Below are positions 7,637-15,036 of a DNA stretch of 17,002 nt, in pieces (within the stretch, counting starts at the first letter, position 1; every line of letters begins with the position of its first letter). The stretch comes from JAMIFV01 sp035906055 (GTDB lineage Bacteria > Pseudomonadota > Alphaproteobacteria > Rickettsiales > JABCZZ01). The notes beneath the pieces are model-generated. The model was not told the origin of the DNA. It ran no database searches and worked only from the letters and a program-made list of their open reading frames with translations. Location: the NCBI GenBank assembly GCA_035906055.1, contig JAMIFV010000012.1, forward strand, positions 1-17,002, given 5' to 3'. The position numbers and the translations under genes were made by a program.

Positions 7637-8233
7637 ATGCAGACTCCCCTACACACTATTTCATCGCTGCCCAAACCCGGCTATCTCAGCGGGCAACTGC
7701 TGGTGGCTACGCCGCTTGTCAGTTCGCCGGGGTTCATGCATTCGGTCGTGTTCATGTGCAGCCACGACGAGAACGGTGCGATGGGGATCATCGTCAACCA
7801 CATCATCGAGAATATCAGCTACCGTGACCTGTTCGAGCAACTCGCCATCAAACGCGAGCAAAGCATCGACCACCTGCCCGTGCATTATGGCGGCCCGGTG
7901 GAGATCAACCGAGGCTTCGTCATTTACCATTACGACGACATTCCGCAGCCGGAATCGATGTGCTCCATCAACAACATCGCCGTGTCTTCCTCACTCAACA
8001 TCCTGCGCGACATCGCGCATGGCAAGGGCCCCGGCCAGCGCCTGCTGGCGCTGGGCTATGCAGGCTGGGCGGCAGGCCAGCTTGAAGCCGAGATCGAAGC
8101 CAATAGCTGGATATCCGTGCCCGCCACGCGCGAACTGGTATTCGCCCCCGACAACGACGCCAAATGGCAGCGCGCGGCAAGCTCGCAGGGCATCGACATC
8201 CGCAAACTCACCAGCGACATAGGACACGCCTGA
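7637..8233 (+). CDS. yqgE: YqgE/AlgH family protein (UPF0301)
   Basis: A 198-aa cytoplasmic protein of the YqgE/AlgH family, whose biochemical role is not established. The family landmarks appear in order: YLSGQLLVATP near the N-terminus, a VFMCSHDENGAMGIIVN segment, the signature GGPVEINRGFV, then LGYAGWAAGQLEAEI and LVFAPDNDAKW at the C-terminus. It lies 27 bases after ygfZ and 3 bases before the MaoC gene, on the same strand. No good SD is visible in front of ATG 7637, so it may rely on read-through from ygfZ. Confidence 0.93.
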   Translation: MQTPLHTISSLPKPGYLSGQLLVATPLVSSPGFMHSVVFMCSHDENGAMGIIVNHIIENISYRDLFEQLAIKREQSIDHLPVHYGGPVEINRGFVIYHYDDIPQPESMCSINNIAVSSSLNILRDIAHGKGPGQRLLALGYAGWAAGQLEAEIEANSWISVPATRELVFAPDNDAKWQRAASSQGIDIRKLTSDIGHA

Positions 8234-8236
8234 TAT

Positions 8237-8671
8237 ATGTACCATGAACTGAACGGTTATTTTTTTGAAGACCTGAAAGTGGGAATGAAGGCAACCGTGA
8301 GCCGCACGATTACCGAGACGGACCTGCGCAATTTCTCCGGCGTTTCGGGTGACACCAACCCCATGCATCTCAATGAAGAATACGCCATGCGCACGCCGTT
8401 CGGCGGGTGCATCGTGCATGGCATGCTCACTGCCAGCCTCATTTCCGCCGTCATCGGCACCAAGCTGCCGGGCCCGGGCTGCATCTATATGAGCCAGACG
8501 CTGAAGTTCCTCGCGCCCGTGCGTGTGGATAACACAGTCTATGCGGTGGCCACCGTGCGTGAGCTCATGCCGGAAAAGAAACGCGCGCTGCTGAGCACGC
8601 AATGCTTCGTGAAAGACATTCTGGTGATCGACGGCGAGGCGCTGATCAAGGTTCCCTCACGCGGCACATGA
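8237..8671 (+). CDS. MaoC-like hot-dog (R)-specific enoyl-CoA hydratase
   Basis: A 144-aa single hot-dog-domain protein. The hydratase catalytic segment is VSGDTNPMHLNEEYA, with Asp39 and His44 the expected catalytic pair and Asn41 between them. It resembles PhaJ and related (R)-enoyl-CoA hydratases, which hydrate trans-2-enoyl-CoA. No polyhydroxyalkanoate or beta-oxidation genes lie nearby, so the physiological substrate is open. It is 3 bases downstream of yqgE and overlaps ribF by ATGA, which places it firmly in the operon. Confidence 0.88.
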   Translation: MYHELNGYFFEDLKVGMKATVSRTITETDLRNFSGVSGDTNPMHLNEEYAMRTPFGGCIVHGMLTASLISAVIGTKLPGPGCIYMSQTLKFLAPVRVDNTVYAVATVRELMPEKKRALLSTQCFVKDILVIDGEALIKVPSRGT

Positions 8672-9588
8672 GAATTCTTCGCGACAGTTCCGTTATCCCC
8701 GCAAGCTGCACGCATGCCGTGCTGGCGCTGGGCAACTTCGACGGGCTGCACTGGGGACATCGGGCCATCATCAACGATACTGTCATAAGAGCACGCTCTG
8801 AGGGAAAACCTGCGGGCGTGATGACGTTCGAGCCGCATCCGCGCCGTGTGTTCCGCCCTGAACTGCCACAACTGCGCATCTACCCGTTCCGCGAGAAAGC
8901 CAGATTGCTTGCTGAAGCAGGAATCGATTTTATTCGCGTCTTGCGCTTCACACGTGCCTTTGCCGGAACCACCGCCGAACAATTCGTCACACGCATTTTA
9001 CATCAACAGATGCGGGTTTCTGAAGTCGTGACAGGAGAGGATTTCACCTTCGGCCACAACAAGGAAGGCAATGTTGAATATTTACGCAACATGGCCGCGA
9101 AGCTCGGTTTTGAAACAACTGCCTTCGCTGCGGTGTTGCAGGAGGGCGAGCGCTGTTCTTCCACACGCCTGCGCGCGCTGCTGGCGGAAGGCGATGTGTC
9201 AGCTGTTTCGCAACTGACCGGCAGGGCATACAGTATCACGGGCCGGGTGCGCCACGGCGAGAAACGCGGGCGCGAGCTGGGCTTTGCCACCGCCAACATG
9301 CTGCCACCCGCCGTTTTTCTTCCGGCAACGGGCGTATATGCGGTAACGGCGGATATAGACGGAAAACACGTTAAAGGCGTGGCGCATCTGGGGCCTAGGC
9401 CGGTGTTCGGCAGCATGCAGATGCGGCTGGAAACGCATTTCTTCGATTTCAACGGCGACCTTTACGGCAAGCGCCTGCGCATAGATTTTAAAACGCGCAT
9501 ACGCGGCGACGTGGAACTTACCAGCGTTGGGGAGCTTAAAAGCCAGATAGCGCGCGACTGCGAAGCCGCTAAAAAGATATTCACTTAA
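8668..9588 (+). CDS. ribF: Bifunctional riboflavin kinase / FAD synthetase
   Basis: It converts riboflavin to FMN and then FAD in the cytoplasm. The N-terminal nucleotidyltransferase domain has GNFDGLHWGH and TFEPHPRRVF. The C-terminal flavokinase domain has GRVRHGEKRGRELGFATANM, then ETHFFDFNGDLYGK. At 306 aa the length is typical. ATG 8668 is chosen because it forms an ATGA overlap with the MaoC stop. The longer frame from 8602 would only add residues that lie in the out-of-frame MaoC coding sequence. It is the last gene of the six-gene run, and its stop codon enters a long hairpin. Confidence 0.96.
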   Translation: MRILRDSSVIPASCTHAVLALGNFDGLHWGHRAIINDTVIRARSEGKPAGVMTFEPHPRRVFRPELPQLRIYPFREKARLLAEAGIDFIRVLRFTRAFAGTTAEQFVTRILHQQMRVSEVVTGEDFTFGHNKEGNVEYLRNMAAKLGFETTAFAAVLQEGERCSSTRLRALLAEGDVSAVSQLTGRAYSITGRVRHGEKRGRELGFATANMLPPAVFLPATGVYAVTADIDGKHVKGVAHLGPRPVFGSMQMRLETHFFDFNGDLYGKRLRIDFKTRIRGDVELTSVGELKSQIARDCEAAKKIFT

Positions 9589-9627
9589 TCAGTGAGCCTT
9601 CATCTTCCAGATGAGGGCTCATTGATT
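9587..9627 (+). terminator. Long hairpin at the end of the ribF operon
   Basis: The arms 9587-9604 and 9610-9627 form an 18-base stem with 16 Watson-Crick pairs and two G-U pairs, closed by the 5-base loop TTCCA. It begins inside the ribF stop codon. No T-run follows on either side, so it is not a textbook Rho-independent terminator. It may still terminate, act on both strands, or stabilise the 3' end of the operon mRNA. Confidence 0.6.
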
Positions 9628-9632
9628 CATGT

Positions 9633-9680
9633 CTATTTGAAGATATAATTTAGATGCGTTTTGAGAATGTATTCAAATAG
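9633..9680. repeat. 9-bp inverted repeat at the left edge of the fic island
   Basis: CTATTTGAA (9633-9641) and TTCAAATAG (9672-9680) are perfect reverse complements with a 30-base spacer. They lie in the non-coding stretch between the ribF hairpin and the 3' end of fic. The stem is short and AT-rich, so it could be chance, a weak terminator or an insertion-border remnant. Confidence 0.5.
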
Positions 9681-9732
9681 TGTACATGTTTACAAAACGT
9701 GTGCAAAATTTATCATTTTTTGAATATGAAGT

Positions 9733-10842
9733 CTATTTTTTCAAAGCGGAATATAAAGCAAAATTTATATAAAGTATTGATTTTCCCAATTTTTTCTTTT
9801 CAAGCAAGCCAATATCCACTAAGGTATTTAAATATCCTGTAGCGGTAACCCTTTTTGCAATTCCGGCTTGTTCTAAACTTGAAATAGTCGTTATAGGACT
9901 TTCAAACAAGACCTCTATCAGATCTTTAGTATAAATTTTGGTTTCTTTCTTTGTTTTTTCAACAAACGATTGCATTATATTACGAATTTCTTCAATACGC
10001 GCTACAGTTTCTTTAGCAGTCACCTCTACAGCCTTAAGCATGTAAAGAATCCAATCATCCCAGTTTCCTTGCTCCGTAACATTTTGAAGACCTTTATAGT
10101 ATCCACTTTTGTTTTGAATAATGTAACGACTAAGAAATAGAATCGGAGTTCTTAGAAGCTCTTTATCAACTAAATACAATATATTTAAAATGCGTCCTGT
10201 TCGCCCGTTACCATCAGAAAAGGGATGAATTGCTTCAAACTGATAATGAGTAATGGCCATTTTAATAAGAGGATCAATTTCTCTTATTTCTTTAGATAAA
10301 CTATTATCGTCATTAACAAATTGATCTAAGTTAGTGAGCAATTTTCTCAATAAATCTTCACCTTCTGGGGGAGTATATATTAGCTCGCCTTTGGGCGTTA
10401 TGATTTTAGTGCCGGGAGTATTACGAATACCAGATTTATTGGATTTGATAATTTGAACAATTTCTATGTAGGTATTCGTGTTCAAACCTCTTTTGCTGAC
10501 TAATTCTATTCCTTTCCATAAGGCGGAACGGTATCGCTTTACTTCTTTGGTGTTAGGATCAACGTCTTTTTCACTTAGAAAATCTGCCTGATACAATTTA
10601 TCGTGTGTAGTATAAATATTCTCAATTTCAGAACTGTCTTTTGCCTCAACTAAAGTAAGATTGTGAAGCAATATGTTTTGATTAGGTAACAACTCTGCTT
10701 TATTTTTAAGCTCTGCTATTGCCGCCCTAGCTTTAATTGTAGCTTTTAAAATTGCCTTAGTTTCTACATCTTTTGATGGAGGAAGTAATGGCAACGCATT
10801 AAAAGGGGTGTTTTTATTAAAAGATATATTTAGAGATTTCAT
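9733..10842 (-). CDS. Class II Fic domain protein (probable AMPylase)
   Basis: A Fic/DOC-family enzyme that most likely transfers AMP from ATP to a protein target. The order is: Fic_N region (residues about 8-75), inhibitory helix motif S70-x-x-x-E74-N75, a β-hairpin flap around IYTPPEG, the catalytic loop HPFSDGNGRTGR (206-217, catalytic His206), and a C-terminal winged-helix-like domain (about 300-369). The inhibitory (S/T)xxxE(G/N) motif inside the N-terminal domain defines class II, so no separate antitoxin is needed. The 369-aa length and layout match Shewanella-type SoFic. ATG 10842 is chosen because family proteins begin shortly before the LPPSKDVETK-like segment. The frame is open to TTG 10956, but that extension has no family character. 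No clear SD is visible. Codon use is strongly AT-biased, unlike its neighbours, pointing to horizontal transfer. Confidence 0.9.
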   Translation of the reverse strand: MKSLNISFNKNTPFNALPLLPPSKDVETKAILKATIKARAAIAELKNKAELLPNQNILLHNLTLVEAKDSSEIENIYTTHDKLYQADFLSEKDVDPNTKEVKRYRSALWKGIELVSKRGLNTNTYIEIVQIIKSNKSGIRNTPGTKIITPKGELIYTPPEGEDLLRKLLTNLDQFVNDDNSLSKEIREIDPLIKMAITHYQFEAIHPFSDGNGRTGRILNILYLVDKELLRTPILFLSRYIIQNKSGYYKGLQNVTEQGNWDDWILYMLKAVEVTAKETVARIEEIRNIMQSFVEKTKKETKIYTKDLIEVLFESPITTISSLEQAGIAKRVTATGYLNTLVDIGLLEKKKLGKSILYINFALYSALKK

Positions 10843-10893
10843 TCGACTATCTAAACATATATTCAAAAAAAGCTCAATATTACATATATTATT

Positions 10894-10937
10894 TACAATG
10901 CAAGGGTTACCCAAATGTTCTTTGAGAATGCATTGTA
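10894..10937. repeat. 9-bp inverted repeat upstream of fic
   Basis: TACAATGCA (10894-10902) and TGCATTGTA (10929-10937) are perfect reverse complements with a 26-base spacer. They lie 52-95 bases upstream of the fic start, in the expected promoter region. An operator for an unknown regulator or an island-border element are both possible. Confidence 0.5.
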
Positions 10938-10984
10938 TTGACGAGTACAAACGCAAAAACTAAGCGGTTGCCCAGCAGAGCAGA

Positions 10985-12307
10985 TTATTTGAAGATATCC
11001 TGCACGTTGGGCTCTTTGTAGCCTTTGTCCAGCGCCTTGGCAGCCTGCTTGTAGTCCAGCCCGTTTTCCCAGCGCGCCACGACCACGGTGGTGATGGCGT
11101 TGCCGATCAGGTTGGTGATGGCACGACCTGTGGACATGAAGCGGTCCACTGCGAAGATGAGCGCAAGGCCTGCGGTGAGGCTGGCTGCGGGAATGATCTT
11201 CATGGAAGCGAGCGTTGCCGCCAGCACGATAAAGGCGCTGCCCGTGACGCCTGCCGCACCTTTGGAGGTGATGAGCAGCACGCCCAGAAGCGATGCCATT
11301 TCCCAGCCGCCCAGCGGGTTGCCGGTGGCGTAGGTGATGAAGATGGCGCCCATGGTGAAATAGATGGAGGAGCCGTCAAGGTTGAAGGAATAGCCGGTAG
11401 GCACCACCATGCCCACGATGGGACGGCTGCAACCCATATATTCCAGCTTTTCCATAAGGCGCGGCAGCACGGATTCAGAAGAAGACGTGCCCAGCACGAT
11501 CAGCAGTTCCTCGCGCAGGTAGCCCAGGAACTTGAGCGGCGAGATGCGGCAGTAGAACTTGAGCATCGGCATCATCACGCACAGCATGAACATGAAGCAG
11601 GTGAAGTAGAACAGCAGCACGAGCTCGCCTAAATCACGCAGCGAACCGATACCGAACTTGCCTACCGTGAAGGCCATGGCGCCAAACGCACCGATAGGCG
11701 CGAGACGGGTGACAATGTCCACGATGCGGAAGAGCACCACGGAGAAACTTTCGATGGTAATAAGCACCGGCCTGCCCTTTTCGCCCAGCGAAACCAGCGC
11801 GCCTGCGAACAGCAGCGCTACCAGCAGCACCTGAAGAATTTCACCTTCCGCGAACGCGCCCACCATGGTGTGGGGAATGATATGGAGAAGGAAATCAACC
11901 GTGCTCTGGATCTCGGCCGTGGCAACCTTGTCCTGCACGGCGCTGGTGTCGAAATTGGTGATGTCGATGCCCAGATTGCTGCCGGGCTTGTAGAACTCGC
12001 CCACGGCAAGGCCGATGAGCAGCGCAAGCGTCGTGACCACTTCAAAAATAAGGATGGCTTTGGCACCCACGCGCCCCACATGCTTCATGCTGCGCATACC
12101 GGCGACACCCGTTACAATGGTGCAGAAAATAATCGGCGCGATAAGCATCTTGATAAGGTTGATGAACCCGTCGCCGAGCGGTTTCATCTTAGCACCGAAT
12201 TCCGGCCAGACATGGCCTACGAAAACACCCAAAACAATCGCTGCGATTACCTGAAAAAAGAGACCTTTGTAAAACGGCTTCTTGGTCGTTCCGCGCTGTG
12301 CCGCCAT
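10985..12307 (-). CDS. dctA: C4-dicarboxylate:cation symporter, DctA family
   Basis: An inner-membrane transporter of the dicarboxylate/amino acid:cation symporter family that takes up succinate, fumarate and malate. Landmarks of the fold are present: the first hairpin segment GTSSSESVLPRLMEKLE, the transmembrane-7 motif GYSFNLDGSSIY, and the C-terminal DRFMSTGRAITNLIGN, with many hydrophobic helices throughout. The last two motifs fit DctA better than the glutamate carriers. The 440-aa length is usual. The start at ATG 12307 is preferred to ATG 12319 because GGGAGG (12317-12312) lies 4 bases before it, inside the would-be longer reading frame. It is divergent from ruvB. No partner dctB/dctD regulators are visible. 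Confidence 0.93.
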   Translation of the reverse strand: MAAQRGTTKKPFYKGLFFQVIAAIVLGVFVGHVWPEFGAKMKPLGDGFINLIKMLIAPIIFCTIVTGVAGMRSMKHVGRVGAKAILIFEVVTTLALLIGLAVGEFYKPGSNLGIDITNFDTSAVQDKVATAEIQSTVDFLLHIIPHTMVGAFAEGEILQVLLVALLFAGALVSLGEKGRPVLITIESFSVVLFRIVDIVTRLAPIGAFGAMAFTVGKFGIGSLRDLGELVLLFYFTCFMFMLCVMMPMLKFYCRISPLKFLGYLREELLIVLGTSSSESVLPRLMEKLEYMGCSRPIVGMVVPTGYSFNLDGSSIYFTMGAIFITYATGNPLGGWEMASLLGVLLITSKGAAGVTGSAFIVLAATLASMKIIPAASLTAGLALIFAVDRFMSTGRAITNLIGNAITTVVVARWENGLDYKQAAKALDKGYKEPNVQDIFK

Positions 12308-12311
12308 GCAG

Positions 12312-12317
12312 CCTCCC
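12312..12317 (-). promoter_or_regulatory. Ribosome binding site that sets the dctA start
   Basis: GGGAGG on the minus strand, 4 bases before ATG 12307. It overlaps the alternative upstream ATG 12319, which itself has no SD, and so argues for the shorter protein. Confidence 0.65.
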
Positions 12318-12392
12318 ATTTCTTATTTCTGTAACGATTTTAAAAACGAAGGTCTTGTTCTAGATATAAAACGGATGCGACTCAAGGAATTA

Positions 12393-12421
12393 TTGCACTG
12401 CCACACTAATTGCCTTAAATT
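12393..12421 (+). promoter_or_regulatory. Candidate ruvB promoter
   Basis: TTGCAC (12393-12398), a 17-base spacer, then TAAATT (12416-12421). Transcription would start near 12428, only about six bases before the ruvB ATG at 12434. No SD precedes ruvB, which fits a nearly leaderless mRNA. This is a prediction by eye. Confidence 0.35.
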
Positions 12422-12433
12422 GCATAGTTAATT

Positions 12434-13459
12434 ATGGAAGCACGGCTTGTATCCCCCGCCCAGTCGGAAGAAGATGTCACACTGCAGACACTGCGTCCGC
12501 TGTCTTTCGCCGACTTCACCGGCCAGAAGCAGGCCTGCGCCAACCTCAAAGTGTTCGTAAGCGCTGCGCGCGCGCGCAGCGAGGCACTCGACCATACGCT
12601 GCTCTTCGGCCCGCCGGGCCTTGGCAAGACCACGCTGGCGCAGATCATCGCGCGCGAGATGGGCGTGGGGTTCCGCGCCACATCAGGCCCCATCATCACC
12701 AAGGCGGGCGACCTCGCCGCCATTCTCTCCAGCCTGCAGAAAGGCGATGTATTATTCATCGACGAGATACACCGCCTCAATTCCGCCGTGGAGGAAGTGC
12801 TCTATCCGGCGATGGAGGATTTCAAGCTCGACCTCATCATCGGTGAAGGGCCTGCCGCACGCACCATCCGCATTGATGTGCCACCTTTCACGCTGGTAGG
12901 CGCCACCACGCGACTAGGCTTGATCTCCAACCCCCTGCGCGACCGGTTCGGCATCCCCGTGAAACTGGAATTCTACGACGTGGCCGACCTGCAGAAAGTG
13001 GTGGAACGCGCCGCCGATATTTTAGGCATACCCATCACCAGGGAAGGCTCGCTGGAAGTGGCCCGGCGTTCGCGCGGTACGCCGCGCATCGCCGTGCGCC
13101 TGCTGCGCCGCGTGCGCGATTTCGCGCAGGCCGAAGGCAAAGCCTCCATCGACCGCACGCTGGCCGACGCGTCCCTCTTGCGCCTTGAAGTGGATGGCCT
13201 GGGGCTGGATTCCTCGGACCGCCGCTACCTTAACTTCATCGCCGAGCATTATGCGTCTACCCCCGTGGGGGTTGAAACTATTGCCGCAGGACTCGCCGAG
13301 CAGCGTGACGCGATAGAGGAAACGGTGGAGCCGTACCTTCTGCAATGCGGGTTCGTGCAGCGCACGCCGCGCGGGCGTTTGCTTACGCCCAAAGCGTTCG
13401 CGCATCTGGGCATGAAAGCGCCTGCCATCAGACAGGCCGACCTGCTGGTGGAGGAGTAA
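12434..13459 (+). CDS. ruvB: Holliday junction branch migration ATPase RuvB
   Basis: The hexameric AAA+ motor that, with RuvA, drives branch migration of Holliday junctions in recombinational repair. The 341-aa length is typical. Walker A is GPPGLGKTT (59-67), Walker B is FIDEIHRLN (D110, E111), and sensor 1 / Arg finger elements lie in GATTRLGLISNPLRDRFG. The C-terminal winged helix ends with RTPRGRLLTPKAFAHLG. In many alphaproteobacteria ruvB follows ruvC-ruvA; here dctA, in the opposite direction, lies upstream, so ruvB is separated from its partners. No SD is visible before ATG 12434. Its 3' end, GGAGGAGTAA, doubles as a strong SD for the next small reading frame. Confidence 0.97.
   Translation: MEARLVSPAQSEEDVTLQTLRPLSFADFTGQKQACANLKVFVSAARARSEALDHTLLFGPPGLGKTTLAQIIAREMGVGFRATSGPIITKAGDLAAILSSLQKGDVLFIDEIHRLNSAVEEVLYPAMEDFKLDLIIGEGPAARTIRIDVPPFTLVGATTRLGLISNPLRDRFGIPVKLEFYDVADLQKVVERAADILGIPITREGSLEVARRSRGTPRIAVRLLRRVRDFAQAEGKASIDRTLADASLLRLEVDGLGLDSSDRRYLNFIAEHYASTPVGVETIAAGLAEQRDAIEETVEPYLLQCGFVQRTPRGRLLTPKAFAHLGMKAPAIRQADLLVEE
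12562..12581. repeat. Perfect 20-bp palindrome of alternating CG inside ruvB
   Basis: The arms 12562-12571 and 12572-12581 are exact reverse complements with no spacer, with a core of alternating CG. The segment encodes Ala/Arg residues about 43-50 of RuvB. The alternating purine-pyrimidine core could form Z-DNA or a cruciform. It may equally be a by-product of Ala/Arg codons in GC-rich DNA. Confidence 0.7.
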
Positions 13460-13706
13460 ATGGCTTCAGCACTTGATAACCTGACCGATTTAAGCATTGC
13501 AGCGGATGAAGGCAATGTGCCCCTTATTATAGAGAAGTATTTTGCTTCATATACGTTTCTCGTTTGCCGCCAAACAGGACATCATTCATCACATGGCATG
13601 GTATAATAACTGCCGCGCAGGGTTGGGGGCTGACTTTTTCTTATGCGTCGAAGAGGCGATCAAACACATTCAACAGTATGCTGAATCCTGCGCGATGACC
13701 TATTAA
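13460..13706 (+). pseudogene. Small frameshifted gene directly after ruvB, function unknown
   Basis: ATG 13460 follows the ruvB stop immediately and has an excellent SD (GGAGGAG) at the ruvB 3' end. The first frame runs 48 codons (MASALDNLTDLSIAADEG...) and stops at 13604-13606. The +1 frame is open from 13533 to the stop at 13704-13706 and reads like protein (AAKQDIIHHMAWYNNC ... VEEAIKHIQQYAESC). The two joined would give a protein of about 80 residues. A frameshift must lie between about 13533 and 13603. I do not recognise the family. A programmed frameshift is possible, but I see no clear slippery heptamer. The remaining bases to ybgC (13707-13823) show nothing but a weak GAAGAT/ATCTTC inverted repeat. 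Confidence 0.55.
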
Positions 13707-13823
13707 AGGATTACGAAGATCATTGATTTGCCGTTTTCATTATAGCATCTTCTATCGTTTGGAACCCAAGGCAATCACAGTCGCGGGCATAATGCACTGC
13801 AAACGAAAAGAGCCGTGATCGTC

Positions 13824-14213
13824 ATGAAGCATACCTCCACCTTCCGCGTTTACTATGAGGACACTGACGCAGGCGGCATCGTCTATTACGCCAACTACCT
13901 TAAATTCGCCGAACGCGCGCGCACGGAATGGCTGCGCGCACTGGGTTTCGGGCAGGAAGCGATGCGCCGCGATTCCGGCATCGCCATCGTGGTACGGCGT
14001 TGCGAATGCGACTTCCTTTCGCCTGCAAGGCTGGATGACCAGATTGTAATAGAAACCACCTTGCACGAGGCCGGTAAAGTGCGTATGACGATGCAGCAGG
14101 CTTTGAAACGTGATGATAAAATACTGGTAACCCTTAATATTGAGCTCGCCTGCATAGATATTTCGGGAAAGCCGGTGCGCTGGCCCAAGGAATTGTTGGA
14201 CGCATTCGTCTAA
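13824..14213 (+). CDS. ybgC: Tol-Pal-associated acyl-CoA thioesterase YbgC
   Basis: A 129-aa hot-dog thioesterase of the 4-hydroxybenzoyl-CoA thioesterase type that hydrolyses acyl-CoA or acyl-ACP. It is regularly the first gene of tol-pal operons. The catalytic segment is YEDTDAGGIVYYANYLKF, with Asp15 the presumed catalytic residue, followed by FAERARTEWLR. ATG 13824 is preferred by homology length. GTG 13815 in the same frame is an alternative and lies closer to the AAAGAG sequence at 13807-13812. It is 67 bases upstream of tolQ, and the gap contains a small GGCC/GGCC hairpin (14238-14249). Confidence 0.93.
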   Translation: MKHTSTFRVYYEDTDAGGIVYYANYLKFAERARTEWLRALGFGQEAMRRDSGIAIVVRRCECDFLSPARLDDQIVIETTLHEAGKVRMTMQQALKRDDKILVTLNIELACIDISGKPVRWPKELLDAFV

Positions 14214-14280
14214 CCCTTGAACCCCCGGTTGATGCGAGGCCAGAAGGCCGAACAGGAAACTGAAAAAGGAATTTTTATTT

Positions 14281-15033
14281 ATGGCTACTCCCGATACCGC
14301 TGTTGAACCTGTCGCCGCTTCCGACGTAGCGACGCTCGCCACAGCCGCCACGCCGCACGATATGAGCTTCATCGGCATGTTCCTCAACGCACATCCGTCC
14401 GTGCAGTTCATCATGGCGCTGCTGGTGCTGGCGTCATTCTGGTCATGGGCGATCATCTTCGACAAATGGGTCACCTTCCGCAGCATCAAGCGCAAGGCGG
14501 CGCGTTTCGAGCATGACTTCTGGGCGAGCGAAGCGCTGGACAAATTCTACGAACGCTTCAAGAAGCGCACGAACAACCCGCTGGCCATCATTTTCGTGGC
14601 GGGCATGGAAGAGTGGTTCCGTTCCAAGATCAAAGACCTTTCCGCCGCCAACCTCACGCAGAAGCTGGGCGTGCGCGAGCGCATCAACATGACGATGATG
14701 GTGGCGCGCAACCGCGAGATCGAGAAACTGGAAAGCGGGCTGGGCTTTCTTGCCACCGTCGGCTCTTCCACCCCGTTCGTGGGGCTGCTCGGCACGGTGC
14801 TTGGCATCATGAACAGCTTTACCGCCATCGCGGTTTCTAAGAACACATCGCTGGTGAGCGTCGCGCCCGGTATCGCGGAAGCGTTGTTCGCTACCGCTAT
14901 CGGCCTGTTTGCCGCTATCCCGGCGGTTATCGCATACAACAAATTCTCCAACGAACTCGACAAATTCTCCGGCAAGCTGGAGGATTTCAGCGTTGAGTTC
15001 AACACGCTGCTCTCACGCCAGATTGAAGGATAA
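14281..15033 (+). CDS. tolQ: Tol-Pal system protein TolQ
   Basis: An inner-membrane proton-channel subunit of the MotA/TolQ/ExbB family. With TolR it energises TolA for outer-membrane constriction during division. It has 250 aa and three membrane helices: about 40-60, 153-178 and 195-218. A large cytoplasmic loop lies between the first and second. The conserved polar residues in the last two helices appear as T172 (GLLGTVLGI) and T205 (ATAIGLF). The SD AAAGGAA (14265-14271) precedes ATG 14281 by 9 bases. tolR begins 3 bases after the stop. Confidence 0.96.
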   Translation: MATPDTAVEPVAASDVATLATAATPHDMSFIGMFLNAHPSVQFIMALLVLASFWSWAIIFDKWVTFRSIKRKAARFEHDFWASEALDKFYERFKKRTNNPLAIIFVAGMEEWFRSKIKDLSAANLTQKLGVRERINMTMMVARNREIEKLESGLGFLATVGSSTPFVGLLGTVLGIMNSFTAIAVSKNTSLVSVAPGIAEALFATAIGLFAAIPAVIAYNKFSNELDKFSGKLEDFSVEFNTLLSRQIEG

Positions 15034-15036
15034 TTT

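Larger units (their letters stand above)
9628..10937. other. AT-rich foreign island carrying fic
   Basis: Base composition drops sharply from just after the ribF hairpin to just before the dctA stop; by eye roughly one third G+C against well over half on both sides. The edges carry an imperfect 14-base direct repeat (9660-9673 and 10921-10934, 13 of 14 identical, with TTTGAGAATG exact) and one 9-bp inverted repeat near each end. No integrase or transposase is present. The whole looks like a small gene cassette inserted between ribF and dctA; the mechanism is unknown. Confidence 0.55.

Noticed and set aside
7599..8222. 207-codon plus-strand ORF overlapping yqgE in another frame
   Set aside because: Ser/Arg/Pro-rich low-quality translation; the frame from 7637 has all YqgE family blocks.
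8602..8667. Upstream extension of ribF
   Set aside because: It lies inside the MaoC coding sequence in another frame, has no family similarity, and ATG 8668 gives an ATGA overlap and the normal RibF length.
9589..9732. Possible antitoxin or small partner gene next to fic
   Set aside because: No open frame of useful length with a start site; the inhibitory motif is within the Fic protein itself.
10843..10956. N-terminal extension of the Fic protein from TTG 10956
   Set aside because: Adds 38 residues without Fic family character and would run through the inverted and direct repeats in the likely promoter region.
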